13,580 nt of DNA from an uncultured bacterium (GTDB lineage: Bacteria; Actinomycetota; Coriobacteriia; Coriobacteriales; Eggerthellaceae), in assembly GCA_905215035.1 (NCBI GenBank), contig CAJMOJ010000052.1:1-13580 (forward strand), written 5' to 3'. Of the stretch, positions 6,153 to 12,767 are shown in pieces. Below the pieces are notes generated by a model. The model was not told the DNA's origin. It ran no database searches and saw nothing but the letters and a program-made list of their open reading frames with translations. Each line of letters starts with the position of its first letter. Position 1 is the stretch's first letter. The position numbers were made by a program, and so were the translations under genes.

Positions 6153-7055
6153 ATGAAGGGCATCATCTTAGCTGGAGGAAGTGGTACGCGACTGTACCCA
6201 CTCACAACCGTTACTTCCAAGCAGCTTCTTCCTGTTTACGATAAGCCGATGATCTACTATCCATTGTCAGTGCTTATGCTGGCAGGTATTCGCGAGATCC
6301 TTATCATTTCGACACCCGATGATCTTCCAAATTTTGAACGCTTACTAAAAGATGGTTCACAATTTGGACTTGAGCTTTCCTATGCCGTTCAGCCTTCTCC
6401 TGATGGTCTTGCTCAAGCTTTCATAATCGGTGAGGACTTTATTGATGGTGATTCTTGCGCGCTTGTTCTGGGCGACAACATCTTCTATGGCAATGGTCTT
6501 TCAAGGCATCTGAAGCGTGCGGTTGAAGATGCCGAAAACAATACAGGTGCGACCGTCTTTGGTTATCATGTTGATGATCCTGAACGTTTTGGTGTGGTTG
6601 AATTTGATGCAAACTACAATGCCATTTCCATTGAAGAGAAGCCCGAGCAGCCTAAATCGAATTATGCAGTGACAGGCTTGTATTTCTACGATTCGCGTGT
6701 ATGTGAGTTTGCAAAGAGAGTAAAGCCTTCTGCTCGTGGAGAGCTTGAAATCACGGATCTGAATCGAATGTATCTTGATGAAGGAACGCTCAATGTGGTT
6801 ACGCTTGGGCGTGGATATGCCTGGCTCGATACGGGAACAATGGAGTCGTTGTTTGAGGCAGGAGAGTTCGTACGAGCAGTCGAGCGCAGCCAAGGGCTTT
6901 CGGTGTCGGTGATCGAGGAGATCGCATATGAAAATGGGTGGATTTCAAGAGAGCAGTTGCTCGATGCGGCTAAGCTCTATGGAAAGTCGGAATATGGCAA
7001 GCACCTACTCAAGGTTGCTGAAGGCAGGATCATTCCCGATAGGAGCCACTCATGA
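6153..7055 (+). CDS. rfbA: Glucose-1-phosphate thymidylyltransferase (RmlA)
   Basis: A 300-residue cytoplasmic enzyme that joins glucose 1-phosphate and dTTP to give dTDP-glucose, the first step to dTDP-L-rhamnose. The N-terminal LAGGSGTRLYPLT (6-18) is the nucleotide-binding loop, followed by SKQLLPVYDKPMIYYPL with the catalytic Lys and Arg region. GDNIFYG at 107-113 carries metal-binding Asp108, and EEKP is at 161-164. The length is close to the usual 290. The start ATG is preceded by AAGGAGGA (6143-6150), a very strong ribosome binding site. The stop overlaps the rmlD start by four bases (ATGA), so translation is coupled. It is the first gene of the complete rmlADBC block. Confidence 0.96.
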   Translation: MKGIILAGGSGTRLYPLTTVTSKQLLPVYDKPMIYYPLSVLMLAGIREILIISTPDDLPNFERLLKDGSQFGLELSYAVQPSPDGLAQAFIIGEDFIDGDSCALVLGDNIFYGNGLSRHLKRAVEDAENNTGATVFGYHVDDPERFGVVEFDANYNAISIEEKPEQPKSNYAVTGLYFYDSRVCEFAKRVKPSARGELEITDLNRMYLDEGTLNVVTLGRGYAWLDTGTMESLFEAGEFVRAVERSQGLSVSVIEEIAYENGWISREQLLDAAKLYGKSEYGKHLLKVAEGRIIPDRSHS

Positions 7056-7960
7056 GCTTGAAGATTCTTATAATAGGTGCGAATGGGCAGCTTGGAAATG
7101 AGCTCGAACGTTGCTTTTCTACGGGAGAAGCGGAAATCGGTCCTATTCCTGAAGCATATGCAGATGCGGTTGTTTTTTATCGAGACGTAGATTCTCTCGA
7201 TATCACTGATGTGGATGCTGTATCCAAAGCTTTTGAAGAGACCCAGCCTGATATCGTGATCAACTGTGCGGCTTTTACTAACGTTGATGGGTGTGAAGCG
7301 AACGAAGCGCTTGCATTTGCTGTTAATGCAAAAGGCGCTGAAAACCTTGCAGTCGCGGCTGAAAAGTACGGTGCAAAACTCGTTCACGTTTCCACGGACT
7401 ATGTGTTTCCTGGGACGGATTCAAAGCCGCGAGTAGAGAGTGACAAAACAGAGCCGATTTCGGCTTACGGGAGAACGAAACTTGCTGGTGAAATGGCTGT
7501 TAAAGCCAACTGCAATCGCTATTTTATTGTGCGAACTGCCTGGCTTTATGGCTATGTTGGGAAAAATTTCGTGAAGACCATGATGGCTTTAGGAAAGCAA
7601 CATGATGAAATGAGCGTGGTCGATGACCAGCTTGGCAATCCTACTTCTGCAAATGATCTTGCTTATACCATTTTGAAGCTCGCACTTACTGATAATTATG
7701 GTGTTTATCATGCAACGAATGAGGGCACTTGTTCCTGGGCAGATTTTGCTGCCGCTATCATGGGAGGGGCATCGTTAGGTTGCGAAGTTATTCCAGTAAC
7801 ATCGGCTCAATGGAAAGAGATGCATCCTGAATCCGCTGATAGACCTGCGTTTTCATCATTGGAAAACAAGCATCTAGCAGATACTATCGGAAACGAGATG
7901 AGACCTTGGCAAGATGCGCTTGCCTCTTATCTTGATAACTATGAGAAGTTGGCGAATTAG
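7052..7960 (+). CDS. rfbD: dTDP-4-dehydrorhamnose reductase (RmlD)
   Basis: A 302-residue short-chain dehydrogenase/reductase that uses NAD(P)H to reduce dTDP-4-keto-L-rhamnose to dTDP-L-rhamnose, the last pathway step. GANGQLG at 9-15 is the dinucleotide-binding loop, NCAAFTNVDGCE the conserved block after the third strand, STDYVFPG the active-site serine/threonine strand, and YGRTK at 139-143 gives Tyr139 and Lys143 of the YxxxK motif. DDQLGNPTSANDLA marks the substrate side. A somewhat longer than usual insert follows the first helix (about residues 23-45). ATG overlaps the rfbA stop by four bases. Gene order puts the last-step enzyme second, which is common in rml clusters. Confidence 0.95.
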   Translation: MSLKILIIGANGQLGNELERCFSTGEAEIGPIPEAYADAVVFYRDVDSLDITDVDAVSKAFEETQPDIVINCAAFTNVDGCEANEALAFAVNAKGAENLAVAAEKYGAKLVHVSTDYVFPGTDSKPRVESDKTEPISAYGRTKLAGEMAVKANCNRYFIVRTAWLYGYVGKNFVKTMMALGKQHDEMSVVDDQLGNPTSANDLAYTILKLALTDNYGVYHATNEGTCSWADFAAAIMGGASLGCEVIPVTSAQWKEMHPESADRPAFSSLENKHLADTIGNEMRPWQDALASYLDNYEKLAN

Positions 7961-7965
7961 AATCT

Positions 7966-8985
7966 ATGACTGACGCTTTTGAACCAAAGAAGATCATCGT
8001 TACGGGCGGTGCGGGCTTTATCGGCTCGAATTTTGTTCACTGGGTGGTCGATAATCAACCAGATGTGCATGTGACCGTGCTTGATAAGCTCACTTATGCA
8101 GGCAACAAGGCGAATCTGGCTGGAATTCCAGAAGACCGTCTGACCTTTATTCAGGGCGATATTTGCGATGCTGATCTAGTTGATGAGCTCTTTGCGAACG
8201 CTGACGCAGTTGTTCATTTTGCAGCCGAGTCTCATAACGATAATTCCATCGCGAATCCTGCGCCTTTCTTACAAACAAACGTCGAAGGAACCTATACGCT
8301 TCTTGAGGCTGCGCGTAAGCATGGCGTACGCTTTCATCATATTTCGACGGACGAGGTATACGGAGATCTTGCGCTCGATGATCCTGCAAAGTTCACCGAG
8401 GAGACCCCTTATCACCCGAGCAGCCCCTATTCTTCCACGAAAGCGGCTTCTGACCTGCTTGTTCGCGCATGGTTCCGCACATACGGAGTGCCGGTGACCA
8501 TCTCGAACTGTTCGAACAATTACGGGCCTTATCAGCATATCGAGAAATTCATTCCGCGGCAGATCACCAATATTCTTTCAGGTATGAAGCCGAAGCTCTA
8601 TGGCGATGGGCTCAATGTTCGAGATTGGATTCATGCGCAGGATCACTCTTCGGCTGTTTGGGCGATTTTAACCAAGGGTCGTCTGGGTGAAACGTACCTT
8701 ATTGGCGCCGATGGCGAGAAGAACAACATCGATGTCTTACGCGCGATTCTCGTTGCGATGGGGCGCGATGCTGACGATTTCGAATGGGTGAAAGATCGAC
8801 CGGGGCACGATCGCAGATACGCGATTGATGCTACCAAACTCAAGCGTGAACTTGGTTGGGAGCCCGAACATACCGATTTCGAGGCGGGTCTACGCGAGAC
8901 TATCGCTTGGTACGACCAGAATCGAGATTGGTGGGAAGGCACGAAGAACGCCACCGAAGAAAAGTATGCCAAGCTCGGTCAATAG
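7966..8985 (+). CDS. rfbB: dTDP-glucose 4,6-dehydratase (RmlB)
   Basis: A 339-residue extended SDR enzyme that converts dTDP-glucose to dTDP-4-keto-6-deoxyglucose with bound NAD+. TGGAGFIGSNF at 13-23 is the NAD loop, HFAAESHNDNSI the family block, STDEVYGDL at 127-135 supplies Thr128, Asp129 and Glu130, and YSSTK at 155-159 gives Tyr155 and Lys159. SNCSNNYGPYQ and the RPGHDRRYAID motif bind the dTDP-sugar. The length is normal. The start lies five bases after the rfbD stop with no clear ribosome binding site, so it probably depends on coupled translation. A decayed copy of its 3' half lies downstream at 12768-13252. Confidence 0.96.
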   Translation: MTDAFEPKKIIVTGGAGFIGSNFVHWVVDNQPDVHVTVLDKLTYAGNKANLAGIPEDRLTFIQGDICDADLVDELFANADAVVHFAAESHNDNSIANPAPFLQTNVEGTYTLLEAARKHGVRFHHISTDEVYGDLALDDPAKFTEETPYHPSSPYSSTKAASDLLVRAWFRTYGVPVTISNCSNNYGPYQHIEKFIPRQITNILSGMKPKLYGDGLNVRDWIHAQDHSSAVWAILTKGRLGETYLIGADGEKNNIDVLRAILVAMGRDADDFEWVKDRPGHDRRYAIDATKLKRELGWEPEHTDFEAGLRETIAWYDQNRDWWEGTKNATEEKYAKLGQ

Positions 8986-9114
8986 CTCACTACTAGGCGA
9001 CCGGACGTTTCGGTTTTGGCGATTATGGTCAATTTCTCTTGTGGCAAATTCATTAGCAGCTAGTGGTGGGTTTTAGAGTTTTTCGCTCGCCTGAGCGCAT
9101 TGAAAGGAACGAGC

Positions 9115-9696
9115 ATGTCTGATCAGGTTATTTCTGGGAATTTTACGTTCACGGATACTTCTATCGAAGGCGTGAAGATCGTCGACGTAAAAGCCTATGG
9201 CGATGATCGCGGCTACTTCATGGAGACGTATAAGCGTCCTGATTTTGTTGCTGGCGGGATTGACTGTGAGTTCGTGCAGGATAATCAATCGTCTTCGACG
9301 CGCGGCGTGCTGCGCGGGTTGCATTTTCAGATCGAGCACCCGCAGGCGAAGCTCGTGCGTGTCGTTTCAGGCAAGGTCTTCGATGTGGCGGTTGACCTGC
9401 GCAAAGAAAGCCCGACATATGGCAAGTGGGAGGGCGTAGTGCTTTCTGCTGAGAACAAGCGCCAGTTCTTCATCCCTCGTGGGTTCGCGCACGGCTTCCT
9501 CGTTTTGTCCGATACTGCCGAGTTTTGCTACAAATGCGATGATGTCTACCATCCCAATGATGAGGGTGGCCTCATGTGGAACGACCCCGCCATCGGGATC
9601 GAGTGGCCAGCGCTCGAAGGCGACGCTGAATTCGATCCGACCAAGATCATCTTGAGCGAGAAGGACAAGGTGCATCCAAGTCTTGCTGAGGTCTAG
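9115..9696 (+). CDS. rfbC: dTDP-4-dehydrorhamnose 3,5-epimerase (RmlC)
   Basis: A 193-residue cupin that epimerises C3 and C5 of dTDP-4-keto-6-deoxyglucose. GDDRGYFMETY near the N-terminus, VLRGLHFQ with catalytic His70, LVRVVSGKVFDVAVDLR, FIPRGFAHGF and the Tyr139 region (FCYKCDDVYHP) are all present, as is the closing DPAIGIEWP. I start it at ATG 9115, with AAAGGA (9103-9108) six bases upstream, rather than at the in-frame TTG at 9100, which lacks a good site. It lies 129 bases after rfbB. Its codons are more GC-rich than those of the genes on either side. Confidence 0.95.
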   Translation: MSDQVISGNFTFTDTSIEGVKIVDVKAYGDDRGYFMETYKRPDFVAGGIDCEFVQDNQSSSTRGVLRGLHFQIEHPQAKLVRVVSGKVFDVAVDLRKESPTYGKWEGVVLSAENKRQFFIPRGFAHGFLVLSDTAEFCYKCDDVYHPNDEGGLMWNDPAIGIEWPALEGDAEFDPTKIILSEKDKVHPSLAEV

Positions 9697-10077
9697 TTTT
9701 CAGTGTGCTGTCTGTGGTTTTTCGATGTCGGTATATTGCTGTTTTGCGAATGATTGCCGTAGGCTGGAACTATGCTTTATGAACAGCTTGCTGGTTCGTA
9801 ATATTTCCTTTCGAATACATCTTCTATCCCCAAATCGTAATGATTCGGAATAAACTTTGTCAGCATTTTCAAATACCAAGTTAGTGATGCTGAACATATT
9901 TCAATTCCATTCTGCTTAATTAATCGTTTAGAGGTAGTGCGCAGATGAGAATTTTTGCTCAAGAAGTATCAGGTAAGTTATTTTGTTGCACTCTTTTGAT
10001 ATCTAGATAGTTCCACTGTCAAAATGCGTGAAAATGGCACGTTAGCTATATGCAATTTGTATTTCGCGCATCACTGT
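9697..10077. other. AT-rich region downstream of rfbC, possible gene remnant on the minus strand
   Basis: No recognised gene. Two overlapping minus-strand open frames span 9700-9962, one with the stretch LTWYLKMLTKFIPNHYDLG, the other beginning MFSITNLVFENADKV; they may be pieces of one frameshifted gene, but I cannot name a family. TATCAGGTA at 9967-9975 recurs at 10094-10102 in the operator region of the next operon. No clear terminator for rfbC. Confidence 0.3.
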
Positions 10078-10106
10078 TTGATTTAAGAAAATCTATCAGG
10101 TATATA
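10078..10106 (+). promoter_or_regulatory. Predicted promoter of the toxin-antitoxin-chaperone-like operon
   Basis: TTGATT (10078-10083), a 17-base spacer, then TATATA (10101-10106): each hexamer matches consensus in four of six positions. Start would be near 10113, about 70 bases before the first ATG. The -10 lies within the left half of the 10094-10141 dyad, so a bound repressor would cover it. Confidence 0.5.
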
Positions 10107-10141
10107 AGGCTAACAAAGAGATATTTGCCTTCTGCCTGATA
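10094..10141 (+). repeat. Nested dyad symmetry overlapping the promoter
   Basis: TATCAGG (10094-10100) pairs with CCTGATA (10135-10141), and inside it AAGGC (10106-10110) pairs with GCCTT (10127-10131). The arms enclose the -10 hexamer and probable start site, as expected of an operator for an autoregulating antitoxin. TATCAGGTA also occurs once upstream at 9967-9975. Confidence 0.5.
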
Positions 10142-10155
10142 TGAGGTAAGATATA

Positions 10156-10171
10156 TTAACTTTTAAGTTAA
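10156..10171 (+). promoter_or_regulatory. Perfect inverted repeat just upstream of the operon, candidate operator
   Basis: TTAACTT-TT-AAGTTAA, seven-base arms with a two-base centre, ending 12 bases before the ATG at 10184 and next to the ribosome binding site GGTGA (10175-10179). A short AT-rich palindrome here is a plausible site for the XRE protein encoded by the second gene. That is inference. Confidence 0.45.
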
Positions 10172-10183
10172 GTTGGTGATGCG

Positions 10184-10624
10184 ATGGACAAAGAATATGA
10201 ACTGAAGCCTTGGAGCGTTGGCGAAGGTTATTTGTACTATGAGTTGGTGCGAACTAAAACAAGGAGAACGCCATTAGAGAAATTGATTGTTTCTAAGAAA
10301 CGTAATGAAGATATTAAGAATCTAGTTGGGCAAATTAAGAAGATAATCGATTATGGGGTTCAAAAATCCTGTTCGGCTTGCAAACTAGAATGCCTAGATG
10401 GCTCCCTTGGGCTGTATGAAATCAAACACTATGCGGGAATTTATAGGTATCTCAGCTATATAGAAATAGAAGGTCCTACGATTGTGCTTCTTTATGAGGC
10501 GAGAGGACACCAAGGGTCAGGCAATATTCATAATGATATAAATCATGTTCAAGGAATGGTCAAAGAAGCAAAGATCCTCTTAGAGGAGCTAGACGAAACC
10601 GAAGGAATCAAGAACAATGCGTGA
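10184..10624 (+). CDS. Putative RelE/HigB-like toxin of a TAC operon
   Basis: A 146-residue basic protein without membrane segments. The central part resembles the RelE/HigB ribonuclease fold: after the helix IKNLVGQIKKIIDYG (44-58) comes LYEIKHYAGIYRYLSYIE (78-94), like the L-x-E-x-R ... R-x-x-Y strands of HigB, then TIVLLYEARGHQGSG (99-113), like the strand and loop leading to HigB C-terminal catalytic residues. It is longer than typical HigB (90-120), with about 45 extra N-terminal residues. The canonical Lys-Lys of HigB is absent. Its stop overlaps the antitoxin gene start by eight bases. Toxin-first order is that of HigBA and of the M. tuberculosis TAC system. The assignment rests on faint similarity plus strong context. 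Confidence 0.6.
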   Translation: MDKEYELKPWSVGEGYLYYELVRTKTRRTPLEKLIVSKKRNEDIKNLVGQIKKIIDYGVQKSCSACKLECLDGSLGLYEIKHYAGIYRYLSYIEIEGPTIVLLYEARGHQGSGNIHNDINHVQGMVKEAKILLEELDETEGIKNNA

Positions 10625-11063
10625 AACAACTGATTTATCCCAATTCCTAATTGAGAATGAAACCTACAAAACAAAAGCGTACGAACATGCTCTAGATCTT
10701 GCTTACATGTTTGCAATCGCAATGGAGGACCAGGGTTTTAGTAAAACTGAATTAGCTGAAAAGATGGGCATTTCGCTCCCAAGGCTTTCAAAGCTCTTCA
10801 ATACGCAACCCAACATGACTTTGGAGACCATTGCTCGCTTTGAGCTAGCTTTAGATATTGATATCCAGTTTGAGATGCATCGAAGGTACCAAGGTGCTGA
10901 GTATGTTGAAACTGTAGTCCGTGATATAAGTTTGTCCGAGCTTCCCTTTAATGTGCAAATGACGAGTCTGCATCAGAGTAACACCAAACAGAAGAGCTGT
11001 TCGGATTCTACGCTTGTGAGAGCAAAAGAGGAAAAGGCATATGAAAGAAGGCTCGCAGCATGA
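10617..11063 (+). CDS. XRE-family helix-turn-helix protein, putative HigA-like antitoxin
   Basis: A 148-residue DNA-binding protein. Residues 41-83 hold a clear helix-turn-helix: FSKTELAEKMGISLPRLSKL then NMTLETIARFELALD, the pattern of Cro/C1 and HigA antitoxins. Residues 17-40 form a leading helix. The tail 90-148 is unusually long for HigA and has a hydrophobic piece (LSELPFNVQM) then a polar end; in TAC systems such a tail is the chaperone-addiction region, so this is a fair candidate, by inference. ATG overlaps the upstream stop (ATGCGTGA), AAGGA lies ten bases before, and its TGA overlaps the next ATG. It probably represses its own operon through the dyads at 10094-10171. Confidence 0.85.
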   Translation: MRETTDLSQFLIENETYKTKAYEHALDLAYMFAIAMEDQGFSKTELAEKMGISLPRLSKLFNTQPNMTLETIARFELALDIDIQFEMHRRYQGAEYVETVVRDISLSELPFNVQMTSLHQSNTKQKSCSDSTLVRAKEEKAYERRLAA

Positions 11064-11542
11064 ATGAGTTTATTTCTCCAATACAATTCGATAAAAGCTT
11101 TTTAACAAGTATTGATTTTGATATCAAAGAAGGGCCGAAGCATTTTAATGCGCCGCCTAGCTTGAACAATCTTAGTCATAGCCTTGAAGTTAGTCACTCT
11201 AGAGACTATGAAGACATCGAAGGCATGGTTTCATGTCAGTGCGTGCTTGCGGTTAAGTGGAAAGTGGAGGCTCAAAACGAAAAAGGAGATTATGCGCCAC
11301 TTTTTCGTGCGAATGCAGAAATTATGGGCTGGGCGAAATGCCCTAGCAGAGATCACGACCCAAAGGAAGTGCAAGAAGTTCTTGCCGCAAGCAATATTGG
11401 CTTTTTGTGGGCAGCCTTACGTGATTATTTCGACGTATTGACTGGTGCATCAGTAGTTGGAAGAATCCTTCTTCCTGCCATTAGCCCTTATGCTCTCCTT
11501 GAGGATGATGCGAGCAAAGACGAAGAAGGCTCCGAATCCTGA
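11060..11542 (+). CDS. SecB-like chaperone, putative third component of a TAC operon
   Basis: A 160-residue acidic cytoplasmic protein. The first 90 residues alternate beta strands (for example CQCVLAVKWKVEAQ, 60-72). SNIGFLWAALRDYFDVLTG (111-129) matches the SecB helix that reads roughly N-I-L-F-P-Y-A-R-E-x-I-x-x-L, and GRILLPAISPYALL (134-147) the following Leu-Pro-rich segment that covers the client groove. The end is a poly-acidic tail (DDASKDEEGSES). Gram-positive bacteria generally lack housekeeping SecB, and solitary SecB-like proteins there are usually TAC components. ATG overlaps the antitoxin stop by four bases, with GAAGG (11047-11051) upstream. Its expected role is to hold and fold the antitoxin through its C-terminal tail. 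Confidence 0.65.
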   Translation: MNEFISPIQFDKSFLTSIDFDIKEGPKHFNAPPSLNNLSHSLEVSHSRDYEDIEGMVSCQCVLAVKWKVEAQNEKGDYAPLFRANAEIMGWAKCPSRDHDPKEVQEVLAASNIGFLWAALRDYFDVLTGASVVGRILLPAISPYALLEDDASKDEEGSES

Positions 11543-11680
11543 GGCAAGAATGAGGTGTTTTCTTGATCTGTCACTAAGCCGAATGGCAATCCGTTGTGCA
11601 TTAGGTAAGCGTGGTTTATGTCAATAATGATAGGATTGCTTTTATGGCATGAATGGAGGTTAGAGTTCTGCACTTGGTGA

Positions 11681-11965
11681 CAACGCACCGAATGCCATTA
11701 TCTCAACTACAGTTCTAATGCTGATGAGTGCTTGAGTATCATCGAAAAGGGCAAGGTTGCTGGTGTGGAGTGCTTTAAATAATAGGGCGACTCCAATGAA
11801 AGCCGTCATGACATTATTGCAATGATGAAGCAGTTTGAATAGATCAGAGCGTTCAAAAAAACGTTATCAAGCACAGCGGATGGTGTTGCTGTTCTAGATT
11901 GCTATTATCACAAACAAAAAGATAAGGAATCGGTAAGTATGCGGTTTCTCTCTAGTTGGGTTTAG
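11681..11965 (+). pseudogene. Decayed coding remnant, family unknown
   Basis: One frame reads ECHYLNYSSNADECLSIIEK, GKVAGVECFK, two adjacent stops (11780-11785), GDSNESRHDIIAMMKQFE, a third stop (11840-11842), and IRAFKKTLSSTADGVAVLDC to a fourth stop at 11963-11965. Protein-like composition in one frame across several stops suggests a former gene inactivated by point changes. I could not identify it. Confidence 0.35.
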
Positions 11966-11981
11966 CTTGTGCGATTAAGAT

Positions 11982-11988
11982 GGGAGGG
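11982..11988 (+). promoter_or_regulatory. Ribosome binding site selecting a TTG start
   Basis: GGGAGGG lies four bases before TTG at 11993. The upstream GTG at 11969 in the same frame has no comparable site and would add eight residues before the first hydrophobic segment, so TTG is preferred. Confidence 0.6.
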
Positions 11989-11992
11989 TAGC

Positions 11993-12616
11993 TTGATCCT
12001 GAATTCTTTAGATGCAGTGTTCTATACGTGCGTTTTCCTTTTGCCGGGGTTTATTATAAAAAGCATCGTAGATTCGTTGGTGCCCCCTGCAAGACATAAT
12101 GATGTAAAGTATTTTTTTACATGCCTGACGTATAGCATAATTAATTGTGCAATATGGTGTTGGGCGTATTCATGGGTTGTTAATTCAGTTGAACTTTCTA
12201 TGAAGTACTGGTTGCTGTTGCTGGTCATAACGCTAATCGGCGCTTCTGTGTTAGGCCTTATAATTGGGTGTTTCAAATATCAAAACGGGTTTGAAAAGCT
12301 GCTCAAGAAGATAAGAATAAAAAAGAGCCATCCAATTCCAAGTGCGTGGGACTACTTTTTCTCAAAGCAAGAAACGGTATGGGTTATTGTGACCTTAAAA
12401 AATGGGAAAACAATCTATGGATTGTATGCTGATAACTCATTTGCCTCTTCGGATCCTGAAGAACGAGATTTGTTTATTGAAAAGACATATATTTTGGAGA
12501 ATGGTAAAACTTGGATTGAAGATGAATCAAGTTTGGGAATTTTATTATCTCAGAATGAAATAGAAACCATTGAGTTTTTGAAAGGTGAGAACAATGGCAA
12601 CGGAAAAGAAGAGTAA
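11993..12616 (+). CDS. DUF6338-like integral membrane protein
   Basis: A 207-residue protein with three predicted transmembrane segments (about 6-26 with VFLLPGFIIKS, 38-60, 72-95), a short basic linker, then a cytoplasmic domain (about 105-200). The domain has AWDYFF (118-123), WVIVTLKNGKTIYGLYADNS (130-149), ASSDPEERDLFIEKTY and the closing GILLSQNEIETIEFL. The LPGF opening, AWD block, strand with Asn-Gly-Lys and the SFASSDPEERDL pattern match the DUF6338 family as I remember it; its function is unknown. The soluble part reads like a small beta-barrel. The start TTG 11993 follows GGGAGGG. The 3' end overlaps the next gene by 23 bases, so the two are made together. It follows the TAC-like operon but is separated from it by a decayed gene, so probably a separate unit. 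Confidence 0.75.
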   Translation: MILNSLDAVFYTCVFLLPGFIIKSIVDSLVPPARHNDVKYFFTCLTYSIINCAIWCWAYSWVVNSVELSMKYWLLLLVITLIGASVLGLIIGCFKYQNGFEKLLKKIRIKKSHPIPSAWDYFFSKQETVWVIVTLKNGKTIYGLYADNSFASSDPEERDLFIEKTYILENGKTWIEDESSLGILLSQNEIETIEFLKGENNGNGKEE

Positions 12617-12764
12617 TCCCGTATCGAGCTCCGGAAGTCATTCTTGGCCAATGAAGCAAAATCCTCATCCTGGAAGAGCTGTTCGCGGGGGGTATCAGCC
12701 GACAAAAAGCGAATCAAGTCAACCTCCAAACAAAGGAACAAACGTTCAGCCTGCAGAAAAATAA
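12594..12764 (+). CDS. Small proline/glycine-rich protein cotranslated with the DUF6338-like gene
   Basis: A 56-residue polar, probably disordered protein: MATEKKSNPVSSSG at the start, then WPMKQNPHPGR, the motif RGGYQPTK (31-38), SQPPNKG, and a short end. It starts at ATG 12594, 23 bases before the upstream stop in a different frame, with AAGGTGA (12582-12588) five bases before it, and ends at TAA 12762-12764. The strong site, the overlap and the biased composition support a real gene despite its size. I recall small proteins with a similar Gly-Tyr-Gln-Pro motif beside DUF6338 genes, but I cannot confirm it. It may be a soluble partner of the membrane protein. Confidence 0.7.
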   Translation: MATEKKSNPVSSSGSHSWPMKQNPHPGRAVRGGYQPTKSESSQPPNKGTNVQPAEK

Positions 12765-12767
12765 TAA

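Larger units (their letters stand above)
11543..11992. other. Gap between the TAC-like operon and the DUF6338-like gene, holding a decayed gene
   Basis: No intact gene in 450 bases. The second half carries an interrupted plus-strand reading frame (11681-11965), listed separately. The first 140 bases show nothing that I recognise, and no terminator hairpin with a T-run. Confidence 0.4.

Noticed and set aside
9100..9114. TTG at 9100 as the start of rfbC
   Set aside because: The AAAGGA site at 9103-9108 lies downstream of that TTG and is well placed for ATG 9115, which also gives a normal RmlC N-terminus.
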